A stretch of DNA of 64,000 bases. Source: Streptomyces luomodiensis. GTDB taxonomy: Bacteria; Actinomycetota; Actinomycetes; Streptomycetales; Streptomycetaceae. The translations under genes and the position numbers were made by a program. Numbering within the stretch: the stretch's first letter is position 1; each line of letters starts with the position of its first letter. Shown here piece after piece: positions 16,734 through 25,549 of this stretch. Below the pieces are notes generated by a model that was not told the DNA's origin, did not search any database, and saw nothing but the letters and a program-made list of their open reading frames with translations. Location of the stretch: assembly GCF_031679605.1 (NCBI RefSeq), contig NZ_CP117522.1, positions 1,798,001-1,862,000 on the forward strand. Direction: 5' to 3'.

Positions 16734-17065
16734 AGCACCACGGTTTCCTCGGCGACCAGGACCGCCACCGAACTCATATCGATGAACCTGCCCTCGTCCG
16801 GGTGCACCAGCTCCCGGTAATTCTCGGACGCGAAGAAGGCGTCGTGATCCGCCCAGCTGTCGAACCAGATTTCCGTGAGGCCGTCGTAGGCGGGGCGCGG
16901 ATAGCCGTCGGCGGGCACCGGGTGGGAGACGGTGTACTTCTTCACGTACTGCCGCGCTTCCGGAATGGAGGTGAACAACGGGGCGTGGCGGTTTCGGTGG
17001 TGCTCGACGAATTCCTCGAAGGTCATTCCATCGATGCGGTTGATCATGAAAGCGAGCTTGATCAT
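16724..17065 (-). CDS. EthD-like dimeric alpha/beta-barrel protein
   Basis: The 113-residue protein starts MIKLAFMINRIDGMTFEEFVEHHRN, with HAPLFTSIPEARQYVKKY and LTEIWFDSWADHDAFFAS. These are hallmarks of the EthD domain (ferredoxin-like dimer). Family members take part in ether or polyketide metabolism or act as small cyclase-like oxygenases. It is divergently transcribed from a MerR regulator, 113 nt away, which probably controls it. The substrate cannot be told from sequence. Confidence 0.8.
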   Translation of the reverse strand: MIKLAFMINRIDGMTFEEFVEHHRNRHAPLFTSIPEARQYVKKYTVSHPVPADGYPRPAYDGLTEIWFDSWADHDAFFASENYRELVHPDEGRFIDMSSVAVLVAEETVVLQS

Positions 17066-17123
17066 GGGCTTCCTCTTTGTTCCTCGCTCGCGGTCGCGAG
17101 CCGTGGGGGTAACCTAAACGCTC

Positions 17124-17133
17124 ACATCGATGT
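17124..17133. promoter_or_regulatory. palindrome in the ethD-merR divergent promoter
   Basis: ACATCGATGT is a perfect 10-bp palindrome midway between the two divergent genes. MerR regulators bind dyads inside the spacer of the target promoter, so this is a candidate, though 10 bp is short. Confidence 0.3.
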
Positions 17134-17178
17134 CATGGGCAAGTCGCCGTGACCCAGTGCACACGAGGAGGTGGGGAG

Positions 17179-17559
17179 ATGCGGATCGGTGAACTGTCCG
17201 CCCGGACGGGAGCCAGCCGTCGATCACTGCGCTACTACGAGCAGCAGGGCTTGCTGGTGGCCACCAGGTCCCCCAGCGGCCAGCGGTACTACGACGACGC
17301 GCACGTCCAGCGGGTGTCGCTCATCCAGCAATTCCTCGCCGCCGGAATGTCCAGCAGAACCATCGCCCAGATGGTCCCGTGCATGACGGAGCCCACCATG
17401 GACCGGGCCCGGCAGGCCCTGGCCGCGATGAACAGGGAGCGAACCCGGCTGTCGGCCGCCATCGACGAGCTCACCGCCGCCAGAGAAGCGCTCGATCACC
17501 TCATCGGCGTCAACGAGGACTTCCTGGCGGACGGGACGGCTGACCGCGCCTCGGCCTGA
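17179..17559 (+). CDS. MerR-family transcriptional regulator
   Basis: This is a 126-residue regulator with an N-terminal winged helix MRIGELSARTGASRRSLRYYEQQGLL and wing PSGQRYYDDAHVQRV. A coiled dimerisation helix (DRARQALAAMNRERTRLSAAIDEL) follows. There is no C-terminal metal-binding Cys pair, so an organic or stress signal is more likely than a metal. ATG 17179 follows GTGGGGAG. It is divergent from the EthD-like gene. Confidence 0.87.
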   Translation: MRIGELSARTGASRRSLRYYEQQGLLVATRSPSGQRYYDDAHVQRVSLIQQFLAAGMSSRTIAQMVPCMTEPTMDRARQALAAMNRERTRLSAAIDELTAAREALDHLIGVNEDFLADGTADRASA

Positions 17560-17583
17560 CGTGACCGACACCGTGCCCGGGAG

Positions 17584-18897
17584 TCACCCGCGCATCGGCT
17601 CGGCGGCCGGCTCCGCGGGCGACTCGGTGGTCGGCCCGGTGGTCGGCCCGGTGGTCGGCCCGGTGCGGGTGCCGCGGATGACCAGGCTGAGGCAGCCCAG
17701 TGCCACCAGGGCCACTCCGGAGAGCATCACGGGGTAGGTGAGCCAGTTGGACAGCGTGGCCAGCAGGGCGGGCAGCAGGAAACCCGCGTAGGCGAGGGTG
17801 TAGTAGACGCCGGTCAGGCCGGCCAGGTCCGCCGCGCCCGCCATCCGCTGGATCTCCAGCAGCCCGGAGACCACCGCGATCCCATAGCCCGCGCCCAGCG
17901 CGACGGCGGCCGCCACCGCCAGCCACGGGGAGCGCAGGACGGCGTTGAGCGCGCACAGCGCGGCGCCGAGCAGCATCACCGCCATCGCCACCACGGGGGC
18001 GCGCCCCTTCCCGGTCCCGGTCGTACGGTCCAGCCGCTTGGCCACCGGCTGAACGGCCGCGCCGGTTCCCAGGGTCAGTACCGTCAGCGCGGTCGCGTAG
18101 GCGAGCCCCCAGTGGCCCACCCGTGTTTCGACCAGTTGTGGCATCACCGCGTAGGCCAGTCCGGCCGCGCCGAACACCCACGGTGCCATCGGGAGCACCA
18201 CCAGCCGGAACCGCCGGCGCGCGGGTGCGGGGACGCGCAGGTCGTCGATCAGCCCTCGCAGCACTCCCCGGTCCGCGCCGGCCGCCCAGGCGTCCGGCGC
18301 CCGGGTCTCCGGCACCCGCAGGAGCAGCGGCGGGACGGCGACGGCGATCACGATGTGCACGACGTACGGGGTCACCATGGGCCAGGGTCCCCACTGGGCG
18401 AGGGCGCCCGCGACGCCCGCGCCGAGGGCGAAGCCCGCCGTCTGGCAGAGCGCGGCACGGCGGGCGGCGAGCCCGGTGTCCGCGCCGGTGGACAGCTCCT
18501 TGACCCAGCTGCTGCCGACCGACATGGCGATGCCGACCGCGACCCCGGTGATCAGCCGGCCGGCGTAGATCGCCCAGGAGCCGTCGGCTCCGAAGCTCAG
18601 CACCAGGCTGGCGAGCACCGAGGCCACGGTGCCGAGCATGAGGACCGGCCGGCGGCCGCGCCGGTCCGACACCGGCCCGGCGAGCAGCAGCCCGGGTATC
18701 AGTCCGACGACGTAGGCGCCGAGGAAGGCGTCCACGCTGAGGGTGGAGTAGCCGCCGAGCCGGCGGTACATCAGCAGCAGGGGGGTGAACTGGTTGCCGC
18801 CCCAGCCGCAGACGAACATCGCTGCGGCGACCGGTCGCCACGCGCCCGAGCGGCGCGGGGTGGCAGGCGGCTCGACGACCCGCTGGGTTTCGAGCAT
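17584..18897 (-). CDS. MFS transporter
   Basis: The 437-residue major facilitator has about 12 transmembrane segments. It shows loop 2-3 motif GPVSDRRGRRPVLMLG and N-terminal FVCGWGGNQFTPLLLMYRRLG, which is typical of DHA1-type exporters. The C-terminus has a low-complexity TGPTTGPTTGPTTE tail encoded by 12-bp repeats at 17626-17661. ATG 18897 is used; the upstream frame overlaps the regulator. It lies 58 nt downstream of a GntR regulator on the same strand and is probably controlled by it. The exported substrate is unknown. Confidence 0.85.
   Translation of the reverse strand: MLETQRVVEPPATPRRSGAWRPVAAAMFVCGWGGNQFTPLLLMYRRLGGYSTLSVDAFLGAYVVGLIPGLLLAGPVSDRRGRRPVLMLGTVASVLASLVLSFGADGSWAIYAGRLITGVAVGIAMSVGSSWVKELSTGADTGLAARRAALCQTAGFALGAGVAGALAQWGPWPMVTPYVVHIVIAVAVPPLLLRVPETRAPDAWAAGADRGVLRGLIDDLRVPAPARRRFRLVVLPMAPWVFGAAGLAYAVMPQLVETRVGHWGLAYATALTVLTLGTGAAVQPVAKRLDRTTGTGKGRAPVVAMAVMLLGAALCALNAVLRSPWLAVAAAVALGAGYGIAVVSGLLEIQRMAGAADLAGLTGVYYTLAYAGFLLPALLATLSNWLTYPVMLSGVALVALGCLSLVIRGTRTGPTTGPTTGPTTESPAEPAAEPMRG
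17626..17661. repeat. three 12-bp tandem repeats in the MFS C-terminus
   Basis: GGTGGTCGGCCC occurs three times in tandem and encodes the Gly-Pro-Thr-Thr repeats of the MFS cytoplasmic tail. Confidence 0.85.
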
Positions 18898-18955
18898 GGT
18901 GAGGTACGGATTCCTTGTGCGCGTGGGTCGCGGCGGCGCCCTTGCCGCCGGTGGA

Positions 18956-19618
18956 TCAGCGGTCGCTGCCGGATCGCCCCGGCGAACCGTGGGTCGCGGT
19001 GAGGTGGGCCCGCAGGGCCACCGCGAAGGTGTCGGCGGCCCCGGCCAGGAGATGGCCGAGCAGCGTCTCGTGCTCATCGGCGAGCACATGCAGCCGCTGC
19101 GGCCGGGGCCGCAGCGCGGAGACGCTCATCCGGCGCTGCCGATCGCCGAGCGTGGAGTAGAAGCGGCTGGCCAGGCGGTTCCCGGAGGCGTCGACGATGC
19201 CCCGGTGGAATGCCTCGTCCGCCGCGGCGAAGCCGTGGACGTCCCCGGCCCCGGCGAGGTCGCGCTGGTGCGCGATCAGGTCGCGCAGGCGCTGCTCGCC
19301 GTCGGCCGTCAGACCGTCCCGGGCGATCCGCTCCGCGGCGGACCGCTCCAGGGCCTGCCGCAGCTCCAGCACGTCCGCGGCCTCGCCCGGGGGCACCGGC
19401 ACGACGACCGCGCCGCGCTTGGGGTGCAGGGCCAGCAGTTCCTCCGATTCCAGCCGGAGGAACGCCTCACGCACCGGCGTGCGGCTCACCTGTACGCGTG
19501 TCGCGATCTCTCCCTCACTGATCAGCGTGCCGGCGGCGAGCTCTCCGCTGAGGATGAGCTCCTTCGTCACCGAGTACACCGTCTGTGCTGCTGATGAGCG
19601 CCCTGTCGTCGCGGCCAT
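18956..19618 (-). CDS. GntR/FadR-subfamily regulator with FCD domain
   Basis: The 220-residue regulator has a winged helix (LISEGEIATRVQVSRTPVREAFLRLESEELL) and an all-helical FCD ligand domain with the metal-binding pattern DEAFHRGIVDASGN and HETLL. ATG 19618 is chosen. A perfect 16-bp palindrome lies 22 nt upstream of the start. It precedes the MFS gene on the same strand, so an autoregulated regulator-exporter pair is the simplest reading. Confidence 0.87.
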   Translation of the reverse strand: MAATTGRSSAAQTVYSVTKELILSGELAAGTLISEGEIATRVQVSRTPVREAFLRLESEELLALHPKRGAVVVPVPPGEAADVLELRQALERSAAERIARDGLTADGEQRLRDLIAHQRDLAGAGDVHGFAAADEAFHRGIVDASGNRLASRFYSTLGDRQRRMSVSALRPRPQRLHVLADEHETLLGHLLAGAADTFAVALRAHLTATHGSPGRSGSDR

Positions 19619-19639
19619 GGGCCCACGGTAGCACTCATA

Positions 19640-19655
19640 GATACAAGCTTGTATC
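19640..19655. promoter_or_regulatory. perfect 16-bp operator upstream of the GntR regulator
   Basis: GATACAAGCTTGTATC is a perfect palindrome 22 nt upstream of the GntR ATG. Its AT-rich half-sites (ATACAAG) stand out from the GC-rich background and fit FCD-type GntR operators. Confidence 0.7.
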
Positions 19656-19722
19656 CATGCCCGGAAGCCAGTACCCGGGGTGCCGCCGGACACTGGCTCC
19701 GATCACCTCGCTCGCAGGCTGC

Positions 19723-20994
19723 TCACGATGTCGCCCGGCCCGGCACGCCGAGCCGTCGCAGCACCTCGTCCAGCGTGTCGTCGCCGCCCACGTTCCCGGG
19801 GACCACCACGTAGGGGAGGACACCGGACGGGGTCCGCAGATCCCAGACGCTGACACCTGCCAGCATTTGTCCGCGCACCCGCGCGGTGCTGGTCCGCAGC
19901 CCGGTGCGGGCCACCTCGGCGGAGGTGATGCCGCCTTTGGCCACCACGGCCGCGACCGCTCCGGCCAGCTCCCGTACGGCGGTCGTCAACCCCGTCATGA
20001 CACGTTCTCCGTGGTCCAGCGTGTTGTTGCGCGCCGACCGCTCCCGCTCGCTCGCCAGTACCGCCACGCCCCGGGTCCGCAGCTGCTCATGAGCCCGCTC
20101 CACCAGGTCGCGGCCCGCGGCAGCCGGGTCGGTGAGCGCCCGGTCGGTGTCCAGGAGCAGAGGGCGGGCGGCCCAATGGCGTTCGACCGTCGCGAGCTGC
20201 CGGGTGGCCCCGGAGGTGTGCGAGCCGCAGACGACCAGTACCGGACCGGCCGGGCGCCGCAGAGGTGCGGGCAGCAGACCGGGGCTGACCGCTGCCGAGC
20301 AGCGCGCGGCGAGCGGGGCCGCGCAGCGTACGACGATCCGGCGCCCGGCCGCCCATGCCCGCTCCAGCCCTTGGTGCACCAGGTCGATGTCCTCGTCGGT
20401 GACGGCATCGGGCGCGATCACCGTCCCGGGCGCCGCCTCCCCGAGGGCGCGCGCCACGGCGTCGCCCGCGGTCGCGCGCAGTTCGGCCAGCGGCACCGTC
20501 AGGACCTTCCGGCCGCCACCGGCCTCGGCGACGTAACCGGCCATGGTGCTGGATCGGAAGCCGAACACCGGGTCGCGGGCGTATTCCGTCTCTCCGGCCG
20601 GTACATCGGTTCCGCCGATGCGCACCCAGTGGATGCCGTCGCGCGTGGTCCGTCCGCCGGCCGGGAAAGCGGGCAGGAAGAGCAGTACGGAGTCGGGCGA
20701 GGCGAAGACATCGCTCTCGGCGAAGACGTGGCCGCGCAACGTGGAGTCGCCGCGCAGGACGAAGCGCACGTCGGTGCCGAGGCGGCGGGCGGCTTCGGCA
20801 CCGGCCTCCCGGATCCGGCCGACGAGGGTGACCGCCGCGTCCTCGGGGATGGCACGGCTGTTGGTCAGGATGTAGGCGGCGTCGTCGTGCCGGAGCGTGT
20901 CGGTGAGCAGGTCGGTGTCGTGGTCCAGGAGTACGGGCACGTCCGAGGCGGATTGCGTACCGGTGGGGTCGTCGTCCAGAACGATGGTCTTCAT
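19723..20994 (-). CDS. four-carbon acid sugar kinase family protein (DUF1537)
   Basis: The 423-residue protein starts MKTIVLDDDPTGTQSA, the N-terminal DUF1537 signature. It continues with FVLRGDSTLRGHV and a C-terminal nucleotide-binding domain (VVCGSHTSGATRQL, VVAKGGITSAEVARTGL, VVPGNVGGDDTLDEVL). Family members (OtnK, DtnK, LtnK) phosphorylate tetronates such as threonate and erythronate at the 4-position. The ATG overlaps the stop of an aldolase frame (ATGA), so the two were one operon unit. An MHS transporter, FadR regulator and SAF-domain oxidoreductase lie upstream in the same direction. The precise sugar acid is not determinable. Confidence 0.87.
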   Translation of the reverse strand: MKTIVLDDDPTGTQSASDVPVLLDHDTDLLTDTLRHDDAAYILTNSRAIPEDAAVTLVGRIREAGAEAARRLGTDVRFVLRGDSTLRGHVFAESDVFASPDSVLLFLPAFPAGGRTTRDGIHWVRIGGTDVPAGETEYARDPVFGFRSSTMAGYVAEAGGGRKVLTVPLAELRATAGDAVARALGEAAPGTVIAPDAVTDEDIDLVHQGLERAWAAGRRIVVRCAAPLAARCSAAVSPGLLPAPLRRPAGPVLVVCGSHTSGATRQLATVERHWAARPLLLDTDRALTDPAAAGRDLVERAHEQLRTRGVAVLASERERSARNNTLDHGERVMTGLTTAVRELAGAVAAVVAKGGITSAEVARTGLRTSTARVRGQMLAGVSVWDLRTPSGVLPYVVVPGNVGGDDTLDEVLRRLGVPGRATS

Positions 20995-21421
20995 CGGGCG
21001 GCTCCCATGGCGACGAGGGCGTTGATGACCGTTTCGGAGCGGGTGGCGACCGCGTCCGTCCAGGTACCGAGGCCACGAAGTCGGCGTTCGCCTCGGGCCC
21101 GCCGCGGGATCCGTCGGCCAGGGCCGAGTCGGCTCCGGCCGCCGCGGCGGCGACGATGAGATCGGCGTCGGTGGCGTGGTCGAGCTGGACGCACACCGGT
21201 ACCGCGGCGGCGTCGGCCAACGACCGCAGGGCCCGGATGAGGTCGAGCCCGTGGCGTCCGCCCGCGGTCCTGGCGGAAACCAGCAGGGCGACCGGGCTGT
21301 GGAGTCGTTCGGCGGCGTCGACGACACCACCGGCGGTGGCCAGGTCGTAACAGGTGAAGGCCGGCAGGGCGGCGCCGGCGGCCCGGCGTTCGGCCGCCGT
21401 CTCGGCGAGTTGGGCGCGCAT
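20991..21421 (-). pseudogene. class II aldolase with internal deletion and frameshift
   Basis: The N-terminal part (from ATG 21421) reads like a fructose-bisphosphate/tagatose class II aldolase: PAFTCYDLATAGGVVDAAE, VCVQLDHATDADLIVAAAAA and GADSALADGS. It then loses the frame near 21050. The remaining TWTDAVATRSETVINALVAMG tail is in another frame, which ends at 20991 with an ATGA overlap onto the kinase start, as an intact aldolase would. Total length is about 143 codons against about 280 for the family, so a central block including metal ligands is missing. It cannot make a working aldolase. Confidence 0.8.
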
Positions 21422-21488
21422 GATTCCTCACGGGACGATGAGCCGGGGCCGCGTGGGCGCGGCCCCGGCGGGTGGGGGCGGGCGGGTG

Positions 21489-22835
21489 TCAGCGAGTCGG
21501 CGCCACCGACAGGCCGGGGAGGGGCTGCTCGGCGGGCCGGCGCCGGGTCTCCGGGGTGACCAGGCTCGCGAGCACGCCGATCCCGCCGCAGGCGCAGTAC
21601 AGGACGGCGACCCCGGCCCAGCCCCAGGCCCCGGAGAGGGCCGCCGCGATGAACGGGATGAACCCGGAGATCGCCGCGGAGAACTGGTAGCCGATGGAGG
21701 CGCCGGAGGTGCGCAGGCGGGCGTCGAAGAGTTCGGAGAACCACGCGCCCTGGGTGCCGGCGAGCGCGTCGTGGCACAGCGCGAGTCCGCACACGAAGGC
21801 GGCCACGATCGCGAGCGTGTGCCCGGTGTTGACGAGCAGGAACATCGGGAAGCCGAAGGCCAGGGTCAGCAGGCTGCCGGTGAGGTAGAGCGGCCTGCGG
21901 CCGACGCTGTCGGAGAGCCGGCCGAACAGGATGGTGGTGCAGACGCCGAGCGACGCGGCCAGGACCAGACCGGTGAGGGCCACGGCATGGCCGGCGATGC
22001 CCTCGGAGGTGATGTAGCTGAGCAGGTACGTGACGATCGCGTAGAAGCCTCCGGTCTCCGCCAGCCGCAGCCCGATGACCCGGAGCACGGTGCGCCAGTC
22101 GTCGCGCAGCACTTCGGCGACGGGGCTCTTGGCGATGGTGTCGGTCCGCTGGAGGGCCTGGAACTCGGGCGATTCGGAGACCTTGAGCCGGATCACCAGG
22201 CCGGCCGCGATGAGCAGGGCGCTGAGCAGGAACGGGATGCGCCAGGCGAGGTGGCTGTCGAACCGCGCGGCGATGAGGAACGCCACGTTGGCCAGCAGCA
22301 GCCCGAGCGGGACGCCCGCTTGCGGGATCGCGGAATACAGTCCCTTCCGGTGGAGCGGGGCGTGTTCGTACGTCATCAGGATCGCGCCGCCCCACTCGGC
22401 GCCGAATCCGATGCCCTGGAGCAGGCGCAGCAACACCAACAGGATCGGCGCGAGGGCGCCCACCTGGTCGTAGGTGGGCAGGAAGCCGATCGCGGTGGTC
22501 GCCACGCCCATCAGCAGCAGCGCCCCGACGAGGACGGGCTTGCGGCCGAGGCGGTCACCGAGGTGCCCGCCGATGATGCCTCCGATGGGACGCATCGCGA
22601 AGCCGACGCCCAGGGTGGCGAATGAGGCGAGGGTGGCGGCGAGCGGGGATTCACCGGGGAAGAAGGCATCGCCGAAGTAGAGTGCGGCGGCGGTTCCGTA
22701 GGCGAGGAAGTCGTAGTTCTCGACGGTGGTGCCGACGGCGCTGCCGAGGGCGACACGGAGTTTGTCGGGGGATCCGGTGTCGGGTCCGGTCGGCGTCTGA
22801 CCGCGGGGAGCGGACCCCGGGGAGGAGGTGGACAT
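21489..22835 (-). CDS. MHS-family MFS transporter (metabolite:H+ symporter)
   Basis: The 448-residue protein has 12 transmembrane segments and MHS signatures: TTVENYDFLAYGTAAALYFG, GHLGDRLGRKPVLVGALLLMG and FGAEWGGAILMTYEHAP. MHS proteins import organic acids and related metabolites with protons. It lies immediately upstream of the decayed aldolase and the DUF1537 kinase and downstream of the FadR regulator, so it likely imports the sugar acid. It is a close paralogue of the transporter at 58970-60334. Confidence 0.88.
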   Translation of the reverse strand: MSTSSPGSAPRGQTPTGPDTGSPDKLRVALGSAVGTTVENYDFLAYGTAAALYFGDAFFPGESPLAATLASFATLGVGFAMRPIGGIIGGHLGDRLGRKPVLVGALLLMGVATTAIGFLPTYDQVGALAPILLVLLRLLQGIGFGAEWGGAILMTYEHAPLHRKGLYSAIPQAGVPLGLLLANVAFLIAARFDSHLAWRIPFLLSALLIAAGLVIRLKVSESPEFQALQRTDTIAKSPVAEVLRDDWRTVLRVIGLRLAETGGFYAIVTYLLSYITSEGIAGHAVALTGLVLAASLGVCTTILFGRLSDSVGRRPLYLTGSLLTLAFGFPMFLLVNTGHTLAIVAAFVCGLALCHDALAGTQGAWFSELFDARLRTSGASIGYQFSAAISGFIPFIAAALSGAWGWAGVAVLYCACGGIGVLASLVTPETRRRPAEQPLPGLSVAPTR

Positions 22836-22936
22836 GTGCGGCTCCTGATGTGCGTGGCCCGGGTGGTGTCCCCGGACCCTGTCCCCCGGCTCACCGCCCG
22901 GCCGCTCCCCCGGGCGCCCTGAGCGGTGGCGAACCG

Positions 22937-23701
22937 CTACGGGGCCGGAGTCCGCGGTCCGGACGCGGTGCCGAGGCCGTAGGTTCCTGCGTAGAAGTCC
23001 GTGATGTGGGCACGGACCAGCGCGACGGCGCCTTCGTCGTCATGGCGCTCGATCGCGGCGAGGATGCTGCGGTGTTCCTTCCGTACGGTCTTGGCGGTCT
23101 CCCGCCAGTCCGCGAGCCGCTCGTAGGCGTCGATCATGCGGCGCTGGATGGCGCTGCGCATCGATCCCATGAGATGAGCGGTCAGGGCGTTGCCGGCCGA
23201 CTGGGCGATGGCCACATGGAACTCGGCGTCCAGGCCGTTGAACTGACGCGCCGTCAGCTCAGGGTCGTCCATCCGGTCGAGGATGTCCCCGAGCCGGGCA
23301 AGGTCCTCGGGACCCGCGTTGCGCGCCGCCTCCGCGGCCACCCAGACCTCCAGGGCCAGACGGCTCTGGAGGACGTCGGTGTCGCTGAAGTGGCCCAGGG
23401 CGAGTTCGAGCCTGAGCAGATCGGCGAAGCCCGATCCGGGGTGTCCGACGAAGACCGATCCGCCTTCCGGACCGCCACCCGTCCTGACCTCGACCACGCC
23501 GAGCGCCTGGAGGACCCGGAGCGCTTCCCTCAGGGAGGGCCGGCTGACCCCCAGCAGCTGGGAGAACTCCCGCTCACTGGGCAAGCGGTCGCCCGGTCGC
23601 AGGAACCCTTCCATGATCCGTTGCTCGATCTGAGCCATCACCTGTTCGTAGGTGCGGACCTTCCGGACGGGTTCCCAGGGTTCTTGTCGCCGCTCGCTCA
23701 C
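22937..23701 (-). CDS. FadR-type GntR regulator
   Basis: The 254-residue protein has a GntR winged helix (PGDRLPSEREFSQLLGVSRPSLREALRVLQALG) and an FCD domain with DAEFHVAIAQSAGN and HRSILAAIERHD. It sits between the SAF-domain oxidoreductase and the MHS transporter on the same strand. A TGGTCTGACCA site upstream of the oxidoreductase matches the FadR-subfamily consensus. It is probably the repressor of the sugar-acid operon. Confidence 0.87.
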   Translation of the reverse strand: MSERRQEPWEPVRKVRTYEQVMAQIEQRIMEGFLRPGDRLPSEREFSQLLGVSRPSLREALRVLQALGVVEVRTGGGPEGGSVFVGHPGSGFADLLRLELALGHFSDTDVLQSRLALEVWVAAEAARNAGPEDLARLGDILDRMDDPELTARQFNGLDAEFHVAIAQSAGNALTAHLMGSMRSAIQRRMIDAYERLADWRETAKTVRKEHRSILAAIERHDDEGAVALVRAHITDFYAGTYGLGTASGPRTPAP

Positions 23702-23803
23702 TCGCGCTCCCTTACAGACGGTGGGGCCTTCGGCGGTTCCACCCTAAGACAGCGCCGGTACACCGCCGGTCCACCGACTGAAGCCCGCGCCACCGCCCGG
23801 CGG

Positions 23804-25162
23804 TCACCCCGTCGGCACGCCGCCGGCGAGGGCGGAAGCCTCCAGCTCACGGCGCAGCCGCACGGCGGTCATGGACTCGTCGACCTCGACGTCGTCGAAG
23901 CTGAGCACCGCTCCTGCCGGTACGTCGTTCTTCAGCGTGAATCCGTGGGCGAGCCCCATCGGCAGCGCCCGGTGGGCGAGCGAGGCACGGGCGGGGGCGA
24001 GTTTTCCGTGGACCATGTAGCCGCCCTCGCCGTCGAGCACCTCACCGCCCTTCAGATCGCGCTTGGCCACCGACACCACATCACCGTGGAAGCCGCCCGC
24101 GACGCCCGTCGCCTCGCCCCGCAGCACCGCCGAGGCGATACTGACGCCCAGCTCCAGACCGATCATGTGGTACGGCCGGTACAGAGCGCCGTACCGCCCC
24201 GTCGGGTCGGTACGGACGCCGTATTCGGCGAAGCACCGCATCGCGTAGTCGGTCCGCGCCGCGAAGGTGATGTAGACGCCCCAGCGCAGGTCGCGTTCGA
24301 CCTCACTGCCGTCCCGGTTGAGGCTGGAGATGACCTCCACGGTGCCGGTGCGGGTCAGCGAGCCACCGAGCTCCTTGGGGCGCAGGACGGTGGAGAGGTC
24401 GTCCACACCGACCGGTGGGAAGAACAGTCCCTCCTCCTGGGGCTCCAGTCCGGTCGCATTGGCGACGGCCGCCATCTCGATGGCCGACTTGGTGCCGTCG
24501 AGGAACGAATTGAACATCTTGGGGTTGAAGTCACCCGAGGCGAGCTGCTCGGCGGTGAAGCCGTAGTGGTCCCACACGGTGTCGGGGGTGGAGAGGTGGT
24601 ACTCCGGCAGGTACTTGGTCCCCTTGCCCGCCGCGACCACCTCGAAGCCGACGGTGCGGCACCAGTCGACCAGCTCGTTGATCAGGGCGGGCTGATCACC
24701 GTACGCCATGGTGTAGACGACACCGGCCTTGCGGGCCTTCTCCGCCAGCACAGGACCGATCATGCAGTCCGCCTCGACATTGACCATCACCACATGACAG
24801 CCCGCCTCGATGGCCCGCCCGGCATGGTGGGCGCCCGCGATCGGGTTGCCGGTGATCTCCAGAACCACCTCGAGGCCGGGGGCATCGATCAGGTCATCGG
24901 CACTGTCGGTGACATGGGTGCCGCCGGTTCGCAACGCCTCGTCGAACGACGCCGCCGCGTACCGCTCAGCGGGCCAGCCCGTCCGGTGCAGGGCGGATCG
25001 GGCGCGGTCCACGTCGAGGTCGGCGACGCCGACCACGTGAAGGCCGGCGGCGCCGACCGCCTGGGTGAGGAACATCGAGGCGAACTTGCCCGCCCCGATG
25101 ACACCGACCCGGATGGGGCCGGATTCCCGCGTCCGCCGCGCGAGGAGGCTGTGGAGGTTCAT
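23804..25162 (-). CDS. NAD(P)-dependent oxidoreductase with C-terminal SAF domain
   Basis: The 452-residue protein has an N-terminal Rossmann fold (IRVGVIGAGKFASMFLTQAV, VVGVADLDVDRARSAL) like homoserine dehydrogenase. A central catalytic region follows (MVNVEADCMIGPVLAEKA, GDQPALINELVDW), then a C-terminal SAF/AFP-like domain (LKNDVPAGAVLSFDDVEVD). ATG 25162 is used. Such enzymes occur with DUF1537 kinases and sugar-acid transporters, and a dehydrogenation of the substrate or its phosphate is expected. It is first in its operon and carries the regulator's operator upstream. Confidence 0.8.
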   Translation of the reverse strand: MNLHSLLARRTRESGPIRVGVIGAGKFASMFLTQAVGAAGLHVVGVADLDVDRARSALHRTGWPAERYAAASFDEALRTGGTHVTDSADDLIDAPGLEVVLEITGNPIAGAHHAGRAIEAGCHVVMVNVEADCMIGPVLAEKARKAGVVYTMAYGDQPALINELVDWCRTVGFEVVAAGKGTKYLPEYHLSTPDTVWDHYGFTAEQLASGDFNPKMFNSFLDGTKSAIEMAAVANATGLEPQEEGLFFPPVGVDDLSTVLRPKELGGSLTRTGTVEVISSLNRDGSEVERDLRWGVYITFAARTDYAMRCFAEYGVRTDPTGRYGALYRPYHMIGLELGVSIASAVLRGEATGVAGGFHGDVVSVAKRDLKGGEVLDGEGGYMVHGKLAPARASLAHRALPMGLAHGFTLKNDVPAGAVLSFDDVEVDESMTAVRLRRELEASALAGGVPTG

Positions 25163-25227
25163 GCCGCTCCCTGAGTCGTCTTCATGGATGGCCGGCAGCC
25201 GGGCGTGGTCCGAGCGCGATCCGAGCT

Positions 25228-25238
25228 TGGTCTGACCA
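25228..25238. promoter_or_regulatory. FadR-type operator upstream of the SAF oxidoreductase
   Basis: TGGTCTGACCA is a perfect dyad around a central base and matches TGGTnnnACCA of FadR-subfamily GntR proteins. It lies 66 nt upstream of the oxidoreductase ATG; a partial copy (ATCTGACCGACT) follows immediately. Confidence 0.65.
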
Positions 25239-25368
25239 TCTGACCGACTGTCCATCTGGCCGTCACTATGGCAGCGGCCATCCAGCCGGTCAAGGGATCC
25301 GCGGGAACATGCGGCGGGCGCCCCGGACGGGGGCACGGCATCCGCCGGGCACCCCGGTCCAGACAGCG

Positions 25369-25403
25369 GAAGGCCGCTCCCACGACCCGTGGAAACGGCC
25401 TTC
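25369..25403 (-). terminator. terminator downstream of the LysR gene
   Basis: Nested inverted repeats GAAGGCCG/CGGCCTTC and CCACG/CGTGG form a strong two-stage hairpin in the 387-bp gap 25163-25549. The gap otherwise holds only the FadR-type operator. It should end the leftward lysR transcript. Confidence 0.7.
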
Positions 25404-25549
25404 TGCCTGCGAAAAACTGGTCGGGGCGACGGGACGGCGGCGACAGGATGCGCGGCTACCCGCCCGCCACCAGGGCCGGCTCGAGATCTCGCGACCGGGC
25501 GACGCGCCCGGTGTCCGTGGCCGTCGCCTTCGCGCGCCGCTTGGCGCGG

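Noticed and set aside
18112..19002. Large plus-strand frame opposite the MFS gene
   Set aside because: Low-complexity Arg/Gly/His-rich translation typical of antisense shadow frames.
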